Assembly: GCA_900315145.1 (NCBI GenBank)
Contig: OMYE01000003.1
Location: 1-60,011, forward strand
Direction: 5' to 3'
Origin: an uncultured Pseudomonadota bacterium
GTDB lineage: Bacteria > Pseudomonadota > Gammaproteobacteria > Enterobacterales > Succinivibrionaceae
Length of the DNA: 60,011 nucleotides
This document shows, piece after piece, positions 16,262 through 25,679 of this stretch (positions within the stretch are counted from its first letter, which is position 1; the number at the start of each line of letters is the position of its first letter). The notes beneath the pieces are model-generated. The model worked only from the letters and a program-made list of their open reading frames with translations, made no database searches and was not told the origin of the DNA. Both the position numbers and the translations under genes were made by a program.

Positions 16262-18400
16262 CTATCCTTTACGTCTGACAACCCTGTTAATATTATTCAT
16301 TGATTTAATTTTACGAATAATATTGGCTAAGTGAAGCCGGTCCCTCACGGTAATTACCAGATTGAGAATATAAACCTGTCCTTCCTTTGTTTCTGAGCTT
16401 ATTTGTGAGATATTGGCACCGCAAACAGAAATCGTATTGCTGATTTCACCAATCATTCCCTGTGTATTTATCATTTCAATTCTCAGCCCCGCTTCAAAAA
16501 CTTCGTTGCAGGCATTATTCATATCCCAGCTTACCGGTAAGAACTGCTCATTAGGATTCGATGTTTTCAGGTTGGCACAGTTGCTGGTGTGAATAACCAG
16601 ACCTTTTCCCGGATTTACGTGAGCTACGATTTGATCTCCAGGAATTGGATGACAACAGTTTGCAAATACGTAATTCAAACCTCCTGTTCCATTTATGGCT
16701 GACGGAGGCAGGGTTGCGTGCGGAATTTTTCCTGTAGGTGAATCCATTGAATCGTTATTTAAAAGCTTATTGGCCACAATCACAGTAAACAGATTACCAA
16801 GGGCTATATCCACATAAAGTTCGTTCAAAGAACTTCTGCCGAATTCCTTTAATACTTTATCAATCTGTTCCTGTGGGATATTTTCAATTCTGTGAGTTCC
16901 CAATGCATTACGCAGAAGTCTCTTGCCGAGTAACTGACACTCTTCTATCTTCAAACCTTTCAGATACTGTCTGATCTTGCTTCTTGCCCTGGATGTCACA
17001 ACACTGTTCAGCCACATGGCGTTCGGTTGAGAAATAGGTGATGTCAGTATCTCTACACTTTGTCCTGAAGATAATGGTCTGTTAAGAGGAAAAGGATGAT
17101 GATCTACACGGGCACCGATACAGTGCTGTCCGATATCACTGTGGACTGCATAAGCAAAGTCAACAGGGGTTGCCCCGTTTGGTAGTTCGTATATTTTTCC
17201 TTCAGGTGTAAATACATAGATTTCTTCTGGAAAAAAGTCAGTCTTTACACTTTCAATAAATTCAAAAGAGTTACTTGCGCTCTGTTGCAGTTCAAGGAGA
17301 CTCTTTATCCATCTTTGGGCATGAATCTGTGCTGAAGAATCAACTATTTCTGAACCGTTGATTTTGTAGAACCAGTGAGCAGCCACGCCCTGATTTGCCA
17401 TTTGATCCATATAATCTGTGCGGATTTGAATTTCGATAGGAATACCGTGAGGGCCGACTAAGGATGAATGAAGGGATTGATACCCGTTAATTTTTGGAAT
17501 GGCTATATAATCTTTGAAACCACCAGGACGAGGCTTGAAGAGATTATGCATCTGGCCCAAAACTCTGTAACAGGTATCCACGTTATCCACAATTATCCTG
17601 AAACCGTAGACATCCATAACCTCATGAAACTGTACTTCCTTTTTTACCATCTTTAGGTAAATGGAATATAAATGTTTTTCTCTGCCTTGAATTCTGTATT
17701 TAATATCTGTTTTTTCGAGTCTACCATTGATATCAGCCATTAAAGATTTAATTATTTCTTTTCTGTTGTTTCTAGCTTTCTTCATGGCTTCTTTAAGAAT
17801 TCTGTACCGCATAGGATACATGGCCTCAAAACCAAGTTCTTCTAATTCATTTTTAATACTGCTTATACCAAGTCTGTTGGCTATTGGGGCAAATATTTCT
17901 AAAGTTTCCTTGGCAATTCGTCTTCGTTTATCAGGCCTGAGAGCACCTATCGTTCTCATATTGTGAGTTCGGTCAGCGAGTTTTATTAAAATAACGCGGA
18001 TATCACTTGTCATGGCCATGATCATTTTTCGGAAATTTGCAGCCTGAGCCTCTTTGTGATCATGAAACTGGAGTTTATCTAGTTTTGTTACCCCTAAAAC
18101 TAGATGGGTTATAGTTTCTCCAAACAGACCTTTAAGTTGATCTGCGTTGATAGGGGTGTCTTCAACAACATCATGTAGCAAGGAAGCCATAATGGTTTCA
18201 TGATCCAGCTTCATTTCAGCTAGAATTTGCGCAACGGCAACCGGGTGAGTTATGTATGGTTCTCCACTCGAACGAACCTGTCCTTCATGAGCGTTTCTAG
18301 CTGTTATATAAGCTTTTTCAATTCGCGCTATCTGTTCTGGAGGTAGGTATGTTTCCAGTGTTTTTTTTAAGTTATCAAAAAGATAGAGGACACCACTCAT
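16262..18400 (-). CDS. spoT: Bifunctional (p)ppGpp synthetase/hydrolase SpoT
   Basis: A 712-residue RelA/SpoT homologue. The N-terminal HD hydrolase is intact (ITHPVAVAQIL, LLHDVVEDT, KLADRTHNMRT). The synthetase domain has GREKHLYSIYLKM and NGYQSLHSSLVGPHG, followed by a TGS domain, helical and zinc-finger regions (NCCHPIPGD), and a C-terminal ACT domain. An intact HD motif separates it from hydrolase-dead RelA. It sets the alarmone level in response to nutrient stress. It lies downstream of gmk and rpoZ as in E. coli, but a strong terminator follows rpoZ. The next gene is a hydrolase rather than trmH/recG. Confidence 0.96.
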   Translation of the reverse strand: MSGVLYLFDNLKKTLETYLPPEQIARIEKAYITARNAHEGQVRSSGEPYITHPVAVAQILAEMKLDHETIMASLLHDVVEDTPINADQLKGLFGETITHLVLGVTKLDKLQFHDHKEAQAANFRKMIMAMTSDIRVILIKLADRTHNMRTIGALRPDKRRRIAKETLEIFAPIANRLGISSIKNELEELGFEAMYPMRYRILKEAMKKARNNRKEIIKSLMADINGRLEKTDIKYRIQGREKHLYSIYLKMVKKEVQFHEVMDVYGFRIIVDNVDTCYRVLGQMHNLFKPRPGGFKDYIAIPKINGYQSLHSSLVGPHGIPIEIQIRTDYMDQMANQGVAAHWFYKINGSEIVDSSAQIHAQRWIKSLLELQQSASNSFEFIESVKTDFFPEEIYVFTPEGKIYELPNGATPVDFAYAVHSDIGQHCIGARVDHHPFPLNRPLSSGQSVEILTSPISQPNAMWLNSVVTSRARSKIRQYLKGLKIEECQLLGKRLLRNALGTHRIENIPQEQIDKVLKEFGRSSLNELYVDIALGNLFTVIVANKLLNNDSMDSPTGKIPHATLPPSAINGTGGLNYVFANCCHPIPGDQIVAHVNPGKGLVIHTSNCANLKTSNPNEQFLPVSWDMNNACNEVFEAGLRIEMINTQGMIGEISNTISVCGANISQISSETKEGQVYILNLVITVRDRLHLANIIRKIKSMNNINRVVRRKG

Positions 18401-18483
18401 ATTATTCTTCCTTTTACATATAGCGTCATTATAACACCAAAAGAATTAGATATTTGCTACCATAGTGGATATGTTCGTAAAAC

Positions 18484-18513
18484 ATAAAAAAGGAGAATAC
18501 ATACGTATTCTCC
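18484..18513 (-). terminator. Terminator between rpoZ and spoT
   Basis: GGAGAATAC and GTATTCTCC form a perfect 9-bp stem with a 4-base loop, followed on the minus strand by TTTTTTT. It lies 36 bases past the rpoZ stop and would at least reduce transcription into spoT. Confidence 0.92.
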
Positions 18514-18548
18514 ATAATTGATAAAACGTTGTTATTGTAGTGAAAAAA

Positions 18549-18836
18549 TTAGTCAAAAAGGCTGGTATTATCCAAAGGAGGTACATCTCCTACATCAGCA
18601 AATTCGTCAGAATTCTTTAATCTGCCTTTCTGATCTTGTTTGTCCATGAACTCTTCAGAGATTAAACCTTCTTCGATTTCTCTCAGAGCGATTACTGTAG
18701 GTTTGTCATTTTCGATTTCCACCAAAGGATCGCAGCCATTAACCGAAATCTGACGGGCACGACGGGCAGCTGTCAAAACCAGATCAAATCTGTTGCCAAC
18801 CTGTTCTACAGCATCTTCAACAGTAACACGAGCCAT
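18549..18836 (-). CDS. rpoZ: RNA polymerase omega subunit
   Basis: A 95-residue RpoZ starting [20 protein letters not shown], with the conserved AARRARQI and [12 protein letters not shown] segments. It binds the beta-prime subunit and helps polymerase assembly; with RNA polymerase it also forms the omega-site for ppGpp, consistent with its place next to spoT. Length is normal. It follows gmk by about 80 bases and is separated from spoT by a terminator. Confidence 0.97.
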   Translation of the reverse strand: MARVTVEDAVEQVGNRFDLVLTAARRARQISVNGCDPLVEIENDKPTVIALREIEEGLISEEFMDKQDQKGRLKNSDEFADVGDVPPLDNTSLFD

Positions 18837-18917
18837 AAAATTCTCCTAAGCAATTTTTTGTGATAATTCTATCACGCATAACAAAAAACGGCAATAAATT
18901 ACTCTTGGGAATAGCTT

Positions 18918-19553
18918 CTATTCTTTCTGATAATTTTCTAGAAGATTATTAAGACACTGTGAAAAATTTTCTTTCACAACATTAACTTTGCATCTGTTAG
19001 CACTGATGATTGACCACAGGCTGTTAAGTGTTGTATCAAAGTCGTCATTGATCAAGCAGTAGTCATATTCATCATAATGGGAAATCTCTCTCTGAGCCTT
19101 GCTCATTCTCTTATTTATAGTTTCTTCAGAATCCTGACCTCTGTTAATCAGTCTTTTGCGTAATTCTTCAAGACTAGGTGGAAGAATAAAAATACTTTGG
19201 GTATCAGGCTCCATATCCCTGAGTTGTCTTGCTCCCTGCCAGTCAATATCTAAAAAAACATCCTTTCCGTTATTAAGTGCCTGTTGAACAAGTTCTCTTG
19301 ATGTGCCATAGTACTTATCGAATACATTGGCCCATTCATAAAAAGCATTGCGTTCAATAAGTGCTTTGAATTCATCAACTGTTACAAAATGATAATGAAC
19401 ATGGTTAACTTCCCCAGGCCTAGGATTTCTGGTTGTATGAGAGACGGAAAGATACATGGAATCATTTTGGTTAAATTTTTCAAACAAAGCTTTAAGCAGG
19501 CTTGATTTTCCGGCACCGCTAGGTGAGGAGATTATATAAAGAGTTCCTTTCAT
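18918..19553 (-). CDS. gmk: Guanylate kinase
   Basis: A 211-residue guanylate kinase from the ATG at 19553. The P-loop is [11 protein letters not shown], the GMP-binding region contains [11 protein letters not shown] and the [14 protein letters not shown] segment, and IDWQGA follows. It phosphorylates GMP to GDP with ATP. A start seven codons further upstream overlaps engB and is rejected because homologues begin [13 protein letters not shown] and AAGGA precedes the chosen ATG. It follows engB with a 2-base gap. Confidence 0.96.
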   Translation of the reverse strand: MKGTLYIISSPSGAGKSSLLKALFEKFNQNDSMYLSVSHTTRNPRPGEVNHVHYHFVTVDEFKALIERNAFYEWANVFDKYYGTSRELVQQALNNGKDVFLDIDWQGARQLRDMEPDTQSIFILPPSLEELRKRLINRGQDSEETINKRMSKAQREISHYDEYDYCLINDDFDTTLNSLWSIISANRCKVNVVKENFSQCLNNLLENYQKE

Positions 19554-19555
19554 TT

Positions 19556-20248
19556 TTACAGTCCTTTGCTCCATGCTTCTTCATCAATATCTAGAATGTC
19601 GTCATCATCTTTATCTTCTGAGGATGATATATCACTGATTTCGGTTGTATCTTGAAATTCGCTGTAGAATTTACTTAGAATTTCTCTTGTTTCCTGTACA
19701 CCCTGTCTGTTAAGAGATGAAAAAGCAACAAGTTCATATGAACAGCCAAATTCGATAAGCTGACGTTTTACGTCATTTATTGCGTTTTTACGGGCATTGT
19801 TGGCCAGCTTATCGCTTTTGGTTAATAAGATAAGAACCTCAAGATTGGCCATGGCCGCCCATGTAATGATCTGTCTATCAAGATCCTTAAGAGGGTGTCT
19901 TATATCCATAAGGACTACAACAGCCTTTAAAGAGTTCCTTTTTTGCAGGTACTCTGTCAGAGAGCGTTGCCACTTTTTTTTGACAGCAAGAGGTACTTCC
20001 GCAAAACCATAACCTGGTAAATCGACAATTCTTTTATTCGGTTCAATTTCAAACAGATTAATAAGTTGGGTTCTGCCGGGGGTTTTACTGGTTTTAGCTA
20101 GATTCTTTTGGTTGGTTATACAATTCAAGGCTGATGATTTACCTGCATTTGATCTGCCGACAAATGCTATTTCGATGCCTGTATCTGCCGGAAGTTTGCT
20201 GATATCAGGTGCACTGGTAACAAAATGTGTCTTCTGAAAATTAATCAC
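19556..20248 (-). CDS. engB: Ribosome biogenesis GTPase EngB (YihA/YsxC)
   Basis: A 230-residue TRAFAC GTPase. G1 is [10 protein letters not shown]2 lies in [10 protein letters not shown]3 is DLPGYGFA and G4 is TKSD. It acts in assembly of the large ribosomal subunit. The start codon is GTG with GGAA upstream. The C terminus carries an acidic tail ([18 protein letters not shown]) longer than in E. coli YihA. It is followed at once by gmk, an order unlike that in E. coli, where engB is next to polA. Confidence 0.94.
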   Translation of the reverse strand: MINFQKTHFVTSAPDISKLPADTGIEIAFVGRSNAGKSSALNCITNQKNLAKTSKTPGRTQLINLFEIEPNKRIVDLPGYGFAEVPLAVKKKWQRSLTEYLQKRNSLKAVVVLMDIRHPLKDLDRQIITWAAMANLEVLILLTKSDKLANNARKNAINDVKRQLIEFGCSYELVAFSSLNRQGVQETREILSKFYSEFQDTTEISDISSSEDKDDDDILDIDEEAWSKGL

Positions 20249-20320
20249 GTATATTTCCGTTGTTTTATAAATGAAATATTGCTAATACAAGTGGTATAAC
20301 AATCTATAGTCTACCGTAAT

Positions 20321-20533
20321 TTAATCTTTGGGACGGTATTTAAGCATCTCGTATGTGAACAGCCCCTGATAAGGGATCATCAATGATACCCCGCCAATCA
20401 CGAAAAAAGGCATGTATATAGGATCAAATGAAGGGAATTCGAAAAAATGATGGCAGATGCCTACAAGTAACATCAGAATTCCGACAGCGTACAATACTTT
20501 TGTCCATAATGGTGCGGTAACTATAATTTTCAC
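20321..20533 (-). CDS. Small two-helix membrane protein of unknown function
   Basis: A 70-residue protein from a GTG start, with two hydrophobic stretches: about residues 10-29 (VLYAVGILMLLVGICHHFF) and 40-60 (MPFFVIGGVSLMIPYQGLF). No family is recognised. The ribosome site is weak (GGAT). It precedes engB by 72 bases on the same strand and follows ntrC's upstream region, so it could be its own unit. The hydrophobic pattern makes it plausible but not certain. Confidence 0.55.
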   Translation of the reverse strand: MKIIVTAPLWTKVLYAVGILMLLVGICHHFFEFPSFDPIYMPFFVIGGVSLMIPYQGLFTYEMLKYRPKD

Positions 20534-20643
20534 AATAATAATCCATTGTTAATCAATCCATGGCTGTATTTTACAATAAATCTTTTATTTTTCTCAATTC
20601 AGAGTGTTTAAAAAATTGAAAATAAAGAAATGGCCATAGTAAA

Positions 20644-20692
20644 CAAAGGCGGAGTAATTTGACAGGTAAAGTTAAATGTCAAATTACTCCGC
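20644..20692 (-). terminator. Terminator of ntrBC
   Basis: GCGGAGTAATTTGAC (20649-20663) pairs with GTCAAATTACTCCGC (20678-20692), a perfect 15-bp stem with a 14-base loop. On the minus strand CTTTGTTTA follows, 36 bases past the ntrC stop. Confidence 0.85.
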
Positions 20693-20728
20693 AGTAGTAT
20701 TGCAGTTTGTTATAACTACCATGAAAAA

Positions 20729-22189
20729 CTATTCAAAATTAAGTTCTTTTAGTTTTCTGGTGAGTGTATTCCTTCCCCAGCCAAGCAGTCTGGCCGCTTC
20801 CTGTTTATGATCATGAGTGTATTTAAGAGCTGTTTCTATAAGAGACCTTTCAAATTCAGGAAGCGCTTCAGATAAAACATCAGTGCATCCTTCGTGAAGT
20901 CTCTGGTTTACCCAGTCTCTCAGTAAGTTCTGCCAGGAGAGATCAATAGGCAGTTTACCGGGCTGATTAGATCCTGATCTGTTTTCTGTCTGTTCACTGC
21001 TTTCTGTCGATAATTTTGTCTGATTATTATTTTTCAGCAGTTCTGGAGGTAGATCATTTATGGATATAACCTGACCTGATGCCATAACAGTAAGCCAGCG
21101 ACATACATTTTCCAACTGACGGACATTGCCCGGCCATGGCAGTGTGCATAGATACTGCTCAGCTTCAGGACTGAGTATTTTGGTTTCAATGTTAAGTTCC
21201 TTCGCTGATGTATTCAGAAATCTTTTGGTTAATTTGGGAATATCTGAACTGCGATCCTTGAGAGGAGGTATATGGATTCTGATGACGTTGAGTCGATAGA
21301 AGAGATCTTCTCTGAATTTTCCGTCAGCAACCATTTTTTCCAAATTCTGGTTGGTTGCTGCAATGATTCTGACATCAACAGAGATGGATTTATGTCCGCC
21401 TATTCTGTAAAATTCGCCGTTTGCTAGAACCCTTAACAATCTGGTTTGAGCTTCAAGGGGCATATCTCCTATTTCGTCAAGGAAAAGAGTACCTCCGTTG
21501 GCCTGTTCGAATCTGCCTGCGCTGGTGGCATTAGCACCTGTAAAGGCTCCTTTTTCATGTCCGAATAATTCAGATTCGATTAGTTCTTTAGGAATTGCAG
21601 CCATGTTCAGCGCGATAAAAGGTTTATTCGCCCTGATACTGTGCTTATGGAGTGCGTGTGCCACCAGTTCCTTTCCTGTTCCTGATTGTCCGTTGATAAG
21701 AACGCTTATGGATGAACGCGATAAACGGCCGATAGCTCTGAATACTTCCTGCATAGCAGGGGATTCACCGATAATATCAGTTTCGATGTTTTCCTGATAA
21801 TCGTTTCCTGATGGAATTTTTTCTTTCAGACTAGCTTCTGCTTTTTTTATGACAGCTATGACTTCGTCAAGATCAAATGGTTTAGGGAGGTATTCAAATG
21901 AACCGCTCTGATAGGAGTTCACAGCGCTTTTCAGATCACTGTGTGCTGTAGTAATGATTACCGGAATATCTGGATTTTTTTCATGAACTTTTTTTAACAT
22001 ATCGAGACCGTTAATACCGGGCATTCTGATATCGGATATGATTATTTCCGGTTCAGCAGTTTTAAATGCTTCAAGCATGTCATTGCCGTTTTCAAAACAT
22101 CTGCATTTAAACCCCTCCTGAGATATGGTTCTTTCCAGCACAAATCGGATAGAACTGTCGTCGTCTACAATCCATACATTCTTACTCAT
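20729..22189 (-). CDS. glnG: Nitrogen regulator NtrC (NR-I), sigma-54 activator
   Basis: A 486-residue response regulator from the ATG at 22189. The receiver domain (1-120) has DDDSS and the phospho-acceptor Asp in SDIRMPG. The AAA+ domain has GQSGTGKEL (Walker A), the sigma-54 contact ELFGHEKGAFTGA and GGTLFLDEIGDMP (Walker B). A Fis-type helix-turn-helix ends the protein (ETALKYTHDHKQEAARLLGWGRNTL). When phosphorylated by NtrB it activates glnA and other nitrogen genes. A TTG two codons upstream is less likely; AAGGAG is nine bases before this ATG. It directly follows ntrB. Confidence 0.96.
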   Translation of the reverse strand: MSKNVWIVDDDSSIRFVLERTISQEGFKCRCFENGNDMLEAFKTAEPEIIISDIRMPGINGLDMLKKVHEKNPDIPVIITTAHSDLKSAVNSYQSGSFEYLPKPFDLDEVIAVIKKAEASLKEKIPSGNDYQENIETDIIGESPAMQEVFRAIGRLSRSSISVLINGQSGTGKELVAHALHKHSIRANKPFIALNMAAIPKELIESELFGHEKGAFTGANATSAGRFEQANGGTLFLDEIGDMPLEAQTRLLRVLANGEFYRIGGHKSISVDVRIIAATNQNLEKMVADGKFREDLFYRLNVIRIHIPPLKDRSSDIPKLTKRFLNTSAKELNIETKILSPEAEQYLCTLPWPGNVRQLENVCRWLTVMASGQVISINDLPPELLKNNNQTKLSTESSEQTENRSGSNQPGKLPIDLSWQNLLRDWVNQRLHEGCTDVLSEALPEFERSLIETALKYTHDHKQEAARLLGWGRNTLTRKLKELNFE

Positions 22190-22195
22190 TTGCAA

Positions 22196-23269
22196 TTACT
22201 CCTTAATAGGTAAGTAGACAGTAAATTCCGTATATCCTGTCCAACTGTTGCATTCAATTTTGCCGTTGTGTTGATTTATGATGTTCTGGGCAATTGCCAG
22301 ACCGAGACCAACTCCTCCTTTTCTTCTAGTTACGAGAGGATAGAATATTTTGTCTTTAATATCGTTCGGTATACCAGGACCGTTATCAGAAATTTGAATC
22401 ACAAGTGCCAGTCTGACAACATTTTCGTATATATTTACCCGGTACGCGGTGCGGGTTTTTAATGTAATGACTCCGGCAGGATTATTCTGCTCCTTTAGAG
22501 CAAGAATTGCGTTGCAAACAATGTTAAGTATAGTTTGCTCAATCTGTTCCGGATCTACAAAGACTTCAGGAATTGAAGGATCGTAGTCTCGCACTATCTT
22601 GATATTTTCCGGTATATCAACTGATACTAGTTTGCGGACTTTTTCAAGTATAATGTGGATGTTTGTCATTACGTGAGGAGATGCTTTTTGCGGACCTAAT
22701 AGCCGGTTAACAAGATTTTTCAGTCTGTCAGCCTGTTCGATAATAATTGAAGTGTATTCTTTTACTTCTTCCTTATCTTTAAACTGTCTCTCCAGTAACT
22801 GTGCCGCTCCTCTTAATCCTCCTAGAGGGTTTTTAACTTCGTGTGCTAAATCGCGAATAAGTTCTCTGGCAGCCTCCTGTTGATTATACTGGGCAATATC
22901 ATTATTCATGCGTTGCTGAATAGCTATTTTTCTAAATTCAAGCAGTATGTCGCAGTTGAAATTCTGATCTGATACGGGAGTGACGGTTACTTCAACGATA
23001 ATAGGAACAGCCTCAATGACAAAAGTCACTTCATAGTCTGTATAGCTTAAATCTTTTGAATGACAAGAATGTAATCTATCGAAATCAAAATTTGTGTAGT
23101 CAAAGATTTTATCGAATTTTTTTCCTAAAAATTTCTTATGGCTCATTCTGAATATTTGTTCAGTGGCATTATTTGCATACTTAACTATGAAATTATGATC
23201 CAGCATAATTACAGCTGTATACATATTGTCCAAAGCGCATAAAGCGATAGATTTTTCCGAATCAATCAT
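22196..23269 (-). CDS. glnL: Nitrogen sensor kinase/phosphatase NtrB (NR-II)
   Basis: A 357-residue histidine kinase with no membrane segment. An N-terminal PAS domain (about 10-110) is followed by the phospho-acceptor helix RDLAHEVKNPLGGLRGAAQLLE (His in LAHEVKNPL) and an ATPase domain with N box VCNAILALKEQN, G1 DNGPGIP and G2 KGGVGLGLAIAQ. With PII it phosphorylates or dephosphorylates NtrC according to nitrogen supply. Its stop lies inside the ntrC ribosome site, so the pair is translationally coupled. A strong terminator stands just upstream. Confidence 0.95.
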   Translation of the reverse strand: MIDSEKSIALCALDNMYTAVIMLDHNFIVKYANNATEQIFRMSHKKFLGKKFDKIFDYTNFDFDRLHSCHSKDLSYTDYEVTFVIEAVPIIVEVTVTPVSDQNFNCDILLEFRKIAIQQRMNNDIAQYNQQEAARELIRDLAHEVKNPLGGLRGAAQLLERQFKDKEEVKEYTSIIIEQADRLKNLVNRLLGPQKASPHVMTNIHIILEKVRKLVSVDIPENIKIVRDYDPSIPEVFVDPEQIEQTILNIVCNAILALKEQNNPAGVITLKTRTAYRVNIYENVVRLALVIQISDNGPGIPNDIKDKIFYPLVTRRKGGVGLGLAIAQNIINQHNGKIECNSWTGYTEFTVYLPIKE

Positions 23270-23287
23270 TTTAAAGTATCTTTAAAT

Positions 23288-23331
23288 AAAAAAAGCACCA
23301 TAATAAAGCATACCGCTTAATTATGGTGCTT
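23288..23331 (-). terminator. Terminator between the DUF4124 gene and ntrB
   Basis: AAGCACCATAAT pairs with ATTATGGTGCTT, with an inner AAGC/GCTT helix around ATACC. On the minus strand TTTTTTTATTT follows. It sits between the DUF4124 stop (23348) and the ntrB start (23269), so ntrBC needs read-through or its own promoter. Confidence 0.9.
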
Positions 23332-23347
23332 CACAAATATAAAACTA

Positions 23348-23899
23348 TTAGTGGACATTGTTAATGGAAACACGCAAAACGGTAACATTTACAGGATTAG
23401 ATGCAATAATTTTGCCATCTTGCGTTTGTAACTTGGTAATTATTGTGTGTTCTCCTCGACTCACACCCGGAACTTCCACTCTAGTGGTATTGTTAGCTGA
23501 TGCGTATAATGAGCCGTCAATAAATACTCTCATGGTAAAGTTTCCCTGAGGTTTTGGGTTTACTGAGGATACTACATAAATAGTTCCGTTGTTTGCTCGA
23601 ATTTCATCACCATTACTTGGTGATGAAATTGATACCTGATAATTCAGATTCTGGTTACCGAAATTAGCTCGGATATTTTGTCTTTTTGGTGTATAGCTAC
23701 TTGAGTTTACAGTATTAACGGTTCCGACTTTTGGGGTTTGGATGTTAATTGTTTCAGCACCATGGTTTTTGACACTGCGTGACGCATCGTCATAATGAGT
23801 TACACCATTTTCATCAACCCATTTGTACACATCTTCAGCCTGAACATTGCCAAAACAAAATGTCAGGCAACTGATCAATAGTATGTTTGTTAGCTTCAT
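23348..23899 (-). CDS. Exported DUF4124-domain protein
   Basis: A 183-residue secreted protein from the ATG at 23899, with signal peptide MKLTNILLISCLTFCFGNVQA and then the DUF4124 core VYKWVDENGVTHYDD. The C-terminal part looks like an Ig-like beta domain (SSPSNGDEIRANNGTIYV, then GNFTMRVFIDGS). DUF4124 proteins commonly neighbour glnA in gammaproteobacteria but have no settled function. An upstream in-frame start adds 16 residues before the signal peptide and is not used; GAGGA precedes the chosen ATG. It lies between the glnA terminator and a second terminator, so it is probably a separate transcript. Confidence 0.85.
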   Translation of the reverse strand: MKLTNILLISCLTFCFGNVQAEDVYKWVDENGVTHYDDASRSVKNHGAETINIQTPKVGTVNTVNSSSYTPKRQNIRANFGNQNLNYQVSISSPSNGDEIRANNGTIYVVSSVNPKPQGNFTMRVFIDGSLYASANNTTRVEVPGVSRGEHTIITKLQTQDGKIIASNPVNVTVLRVSINNVH

Positions 23900-23964
23900 A
23901 TTTATAACGTCCTCTGTCGTGGGATATTCCTTGTTTAAATCTAGCACGTGAGTGATAATTATGC

Positions 23965-23996
23965 AAAAAAAAAGAGTCGCTAGTGACTCTTTTTTG
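23965..23996 (-). terminator. Terminator downstream of glnA (distal)
   Basis: AAAAAAGAGTC and GACTCTTTTTT flank a short CTAG-containing loop, with T runs on both strands. It lies 85 bases past the glnA stop and 66 bases before the DUF4124 start. Confidence 0.85.
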
Positions 23997-24015
23997 TAAC
24001 AATATCATGAAACAG

Positions 24016-24052
24016 GCCGACTATTATTTTTTCTGTGAAAATATCAGTCGGC
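24016..24052 (-). terminator. Second hairpin downstream of glnA (proximal)
   Basis: GCCGACT (24016-24022) pairs with AGTCGGC (24046-24052), with an inner ATTTT/AAAAT helix. On the minus strand CTGTTTCAT follows, a weak T tail. With the distal hairpin it makes a tandem terminator. Confidence 0.6.
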
Positions 24053-24080
24053 AACTATTATTAGTTGATAAAAAACCGAA

Positions 24081-25502
24081 TTAGAGAGAGTAATAAAGTT
24101 CGAATTCGGCAGGGTGTGGAATCATGTGAAGCTTGTTAACATCTTCATTCTTGAGGTCAATGTAGGCATTGATAAATTCTTCAGAGAATACACCGCCCTT
24201 GGTTAAGAATTCATGATCTGCAGCAAGATTTGCCAAAGCTTCATCTAATGAGCCGCAAACCTGAGGAATCATTGCTTCTTCTTCAGGTGGTAAGTCATAA
24301 AGGTTCTTATCCATTGCTTCACCCGGATCGATGTGATTGATGATACCGTCGATACCAGCCATCAGCATCGCAGCAAAAGCGAGGTATGGGTTGGCTGTAC
24401 AATCTGGGAAACGTACTTCTATTCTTACTGCCTTTGGACTAGATACGCAAGGGATACGGATTGAGGCAGAACGATTACGTGCTGAGTAAGCTAACATTAC
24501 CGGAGCTTCAAATCCCGGTACAAGTCTCTTGTATGAATTGGTTGAAGGGTTTGTGAAAGCATTTAAAGCCTTAGCGTGCTTTTTGATACCACCGATGTAC
24601 CAAAGTGCTGTCTGGGAGAGACCGCCATACAGGTCGCCAGCAAAGAGGTTAACCATCTTGCCGTTTTCATATTTACCTATTGACTGATGAACATGCATTC
24701 CTGAGCCATTATCTCCGGCAATTGGCTTAGGCATAAATGTAGCTGTCTTTCCAAATTCGTTAGCAACATTCCATACTACGTACTTTTCAATGATCACTTC
24801 GTCTGCTTTCTTAGTGAGAGTGTTGAATACTGTAGCAATTTCGTTCTGGCCACATGTTGCAACTTCGTGGTGGTGAGCTTCAATCTTTAAACCAAGGTCT
24901 TCTAAAGTCTGGCACATTGCAGATCTGATATCCTGTGATGAATCAACAGGAGGAACTGGGAAATAACCACCTTTAACTGCTGGACGGTGGCCTTTGTTAC
25001 CGCCGTCATATTCAGTTCCTGAGTTCCAAGCAGCTTCTGGGTCATCTATAGAAACCATACAGCCACTCATGTCTGTTTTGAAGCGGATGTCGTCGAAAAT
25101 AAAGAACTCTGGTTCTGGTCCGAATAAGGCGTAATCAGCAATTCCAGATGACTTTAAGTAGTCTTCTGCTCTCTTTGCGATTGATCTTGGATCTCTGTCA
25201 TATCCCTGCATAGTAGTAGGTTCAAGAATATCACAGCGGATAAACATGGTCTTATCAGCGTAGAATGGATCAATTAAAGCTGTATCAGCATCAGGCATAA
25301 GAATCATATCAGATTCATTAATGCCTTTCCAACCGGCAATTGAAGAACCGTCGAACATTTTTCCATCAGTAAAGAAATCTTCATCAACGCATGATGATGG
25401 AATAGAAATATGGTGTTCTTTACCCTTAGTATCAGTGAAACGCAAGTCAACAAACTTGACGTCTTCTTCCTTGATTGTATTTAATACGTCAGCTACTGCC
25501 AT
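24081..25502 (-). CDS. glnA: Glutamine synthetase, type I
   Basis: A 473-residue GS-I. It has the N-terminal [15 protein letters not shown] segment, [27 protein letters not shown], the metal-site [10 protein letters not shown] region, NRSASIRIP and the adenylylation site NLYDLPPEE (Tyr). It converts glutamate, ammonia and ATP to glutamine. The adenylylation tyrosine implies GlnE control. GGAGG stands 9 bases before the ATG. Upstream are a sigma-54 promoter and an NtrC-like site, so it is expected to rise under nitrogen limitation. Confidence 0.97.
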   Translation of the reverse strand: MAVADVLNTIKEEDVKFVDLRFTDTKGKEHHISIPSSCVDEDFFTDGKMFDGSSIAGWKGINESDMILMPDADTALIDPFYADKTMFIRCDILEPTTMQGYDRDPRSIAKRAEDYLKSSGIADYALFGPEPEFFIFDDIRFKTDMSGCMVSIDDPEAAWNSGTEYDGGNKGHRPAVKGGYFPVPPVDSSQDIRSAMCQTLEDLGLKIEAHHHEVATCGQNEIATVFNTLTKKADEVIIEKYVVWNVANEFGKTATFMPKPIAGDNGSGMHVHQSIGKYENGKMVNLFAGDLYGGLSQTALWYIGGIKKHAKALNAFTNPSTNSYKRLVPGFEAPVMLAYSARNRSASIRIPCVSSPKAVRIEVRFPDCTANPYLAFAAMLMAGIDGIINHIDPGEAMDKNLYDLPPEEEAMIPQVCGSLDEALANLAADHEFLTKGGVFSEEFINAYIDLKNEDVNKLHMIPHPAEFELYYSL

Positions 25503-25561
25503 TGAAAAAAACCTCCGAAAAAAAAGGAAAAGTATATTTAAAATAAGTTCATAAATACAAA

Positions 25562-25577
25562 TGCGAGAAGTGTGCCA
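25562..25577 (-). promoter_or_regulatory. Sigma-54 promoter of glnA
   Basis: On the minus strand TGGCAC-ACTTC-TCGCA matches the -24/-12 consensus (TGGCAC-N5-TTGCA) with exact GG-GC spacing and one change. It lies about 60 bases before the glnA ATG, giving a leader of about 50 bases. Confidence 0.85.
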
Positions 25578-25662
25578 AATTTCACATTTGTCTGTAATTA
25601 TGTGTTTTATTACACTTTATTCCACTTAAATAGCATTCTGTCCGTATTATGAACCAAAATAA

Positions 25663-25679
25663 TGCGCTCAATAAGTGCG
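25663..25679. promoter_or_regulatory. NtrC-like enhancer site upstream of glnA
   Basis: TGCGCTCAATAAGTGCG has the TGCNC...GNTGCN arms and 17-base length of NtrC sites (TGCACYAWAWTGGTGCA). It is about 90 bases upstream of the -24 element, the usual distance. A partner site was not clearly found. Confidence 0.65.
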
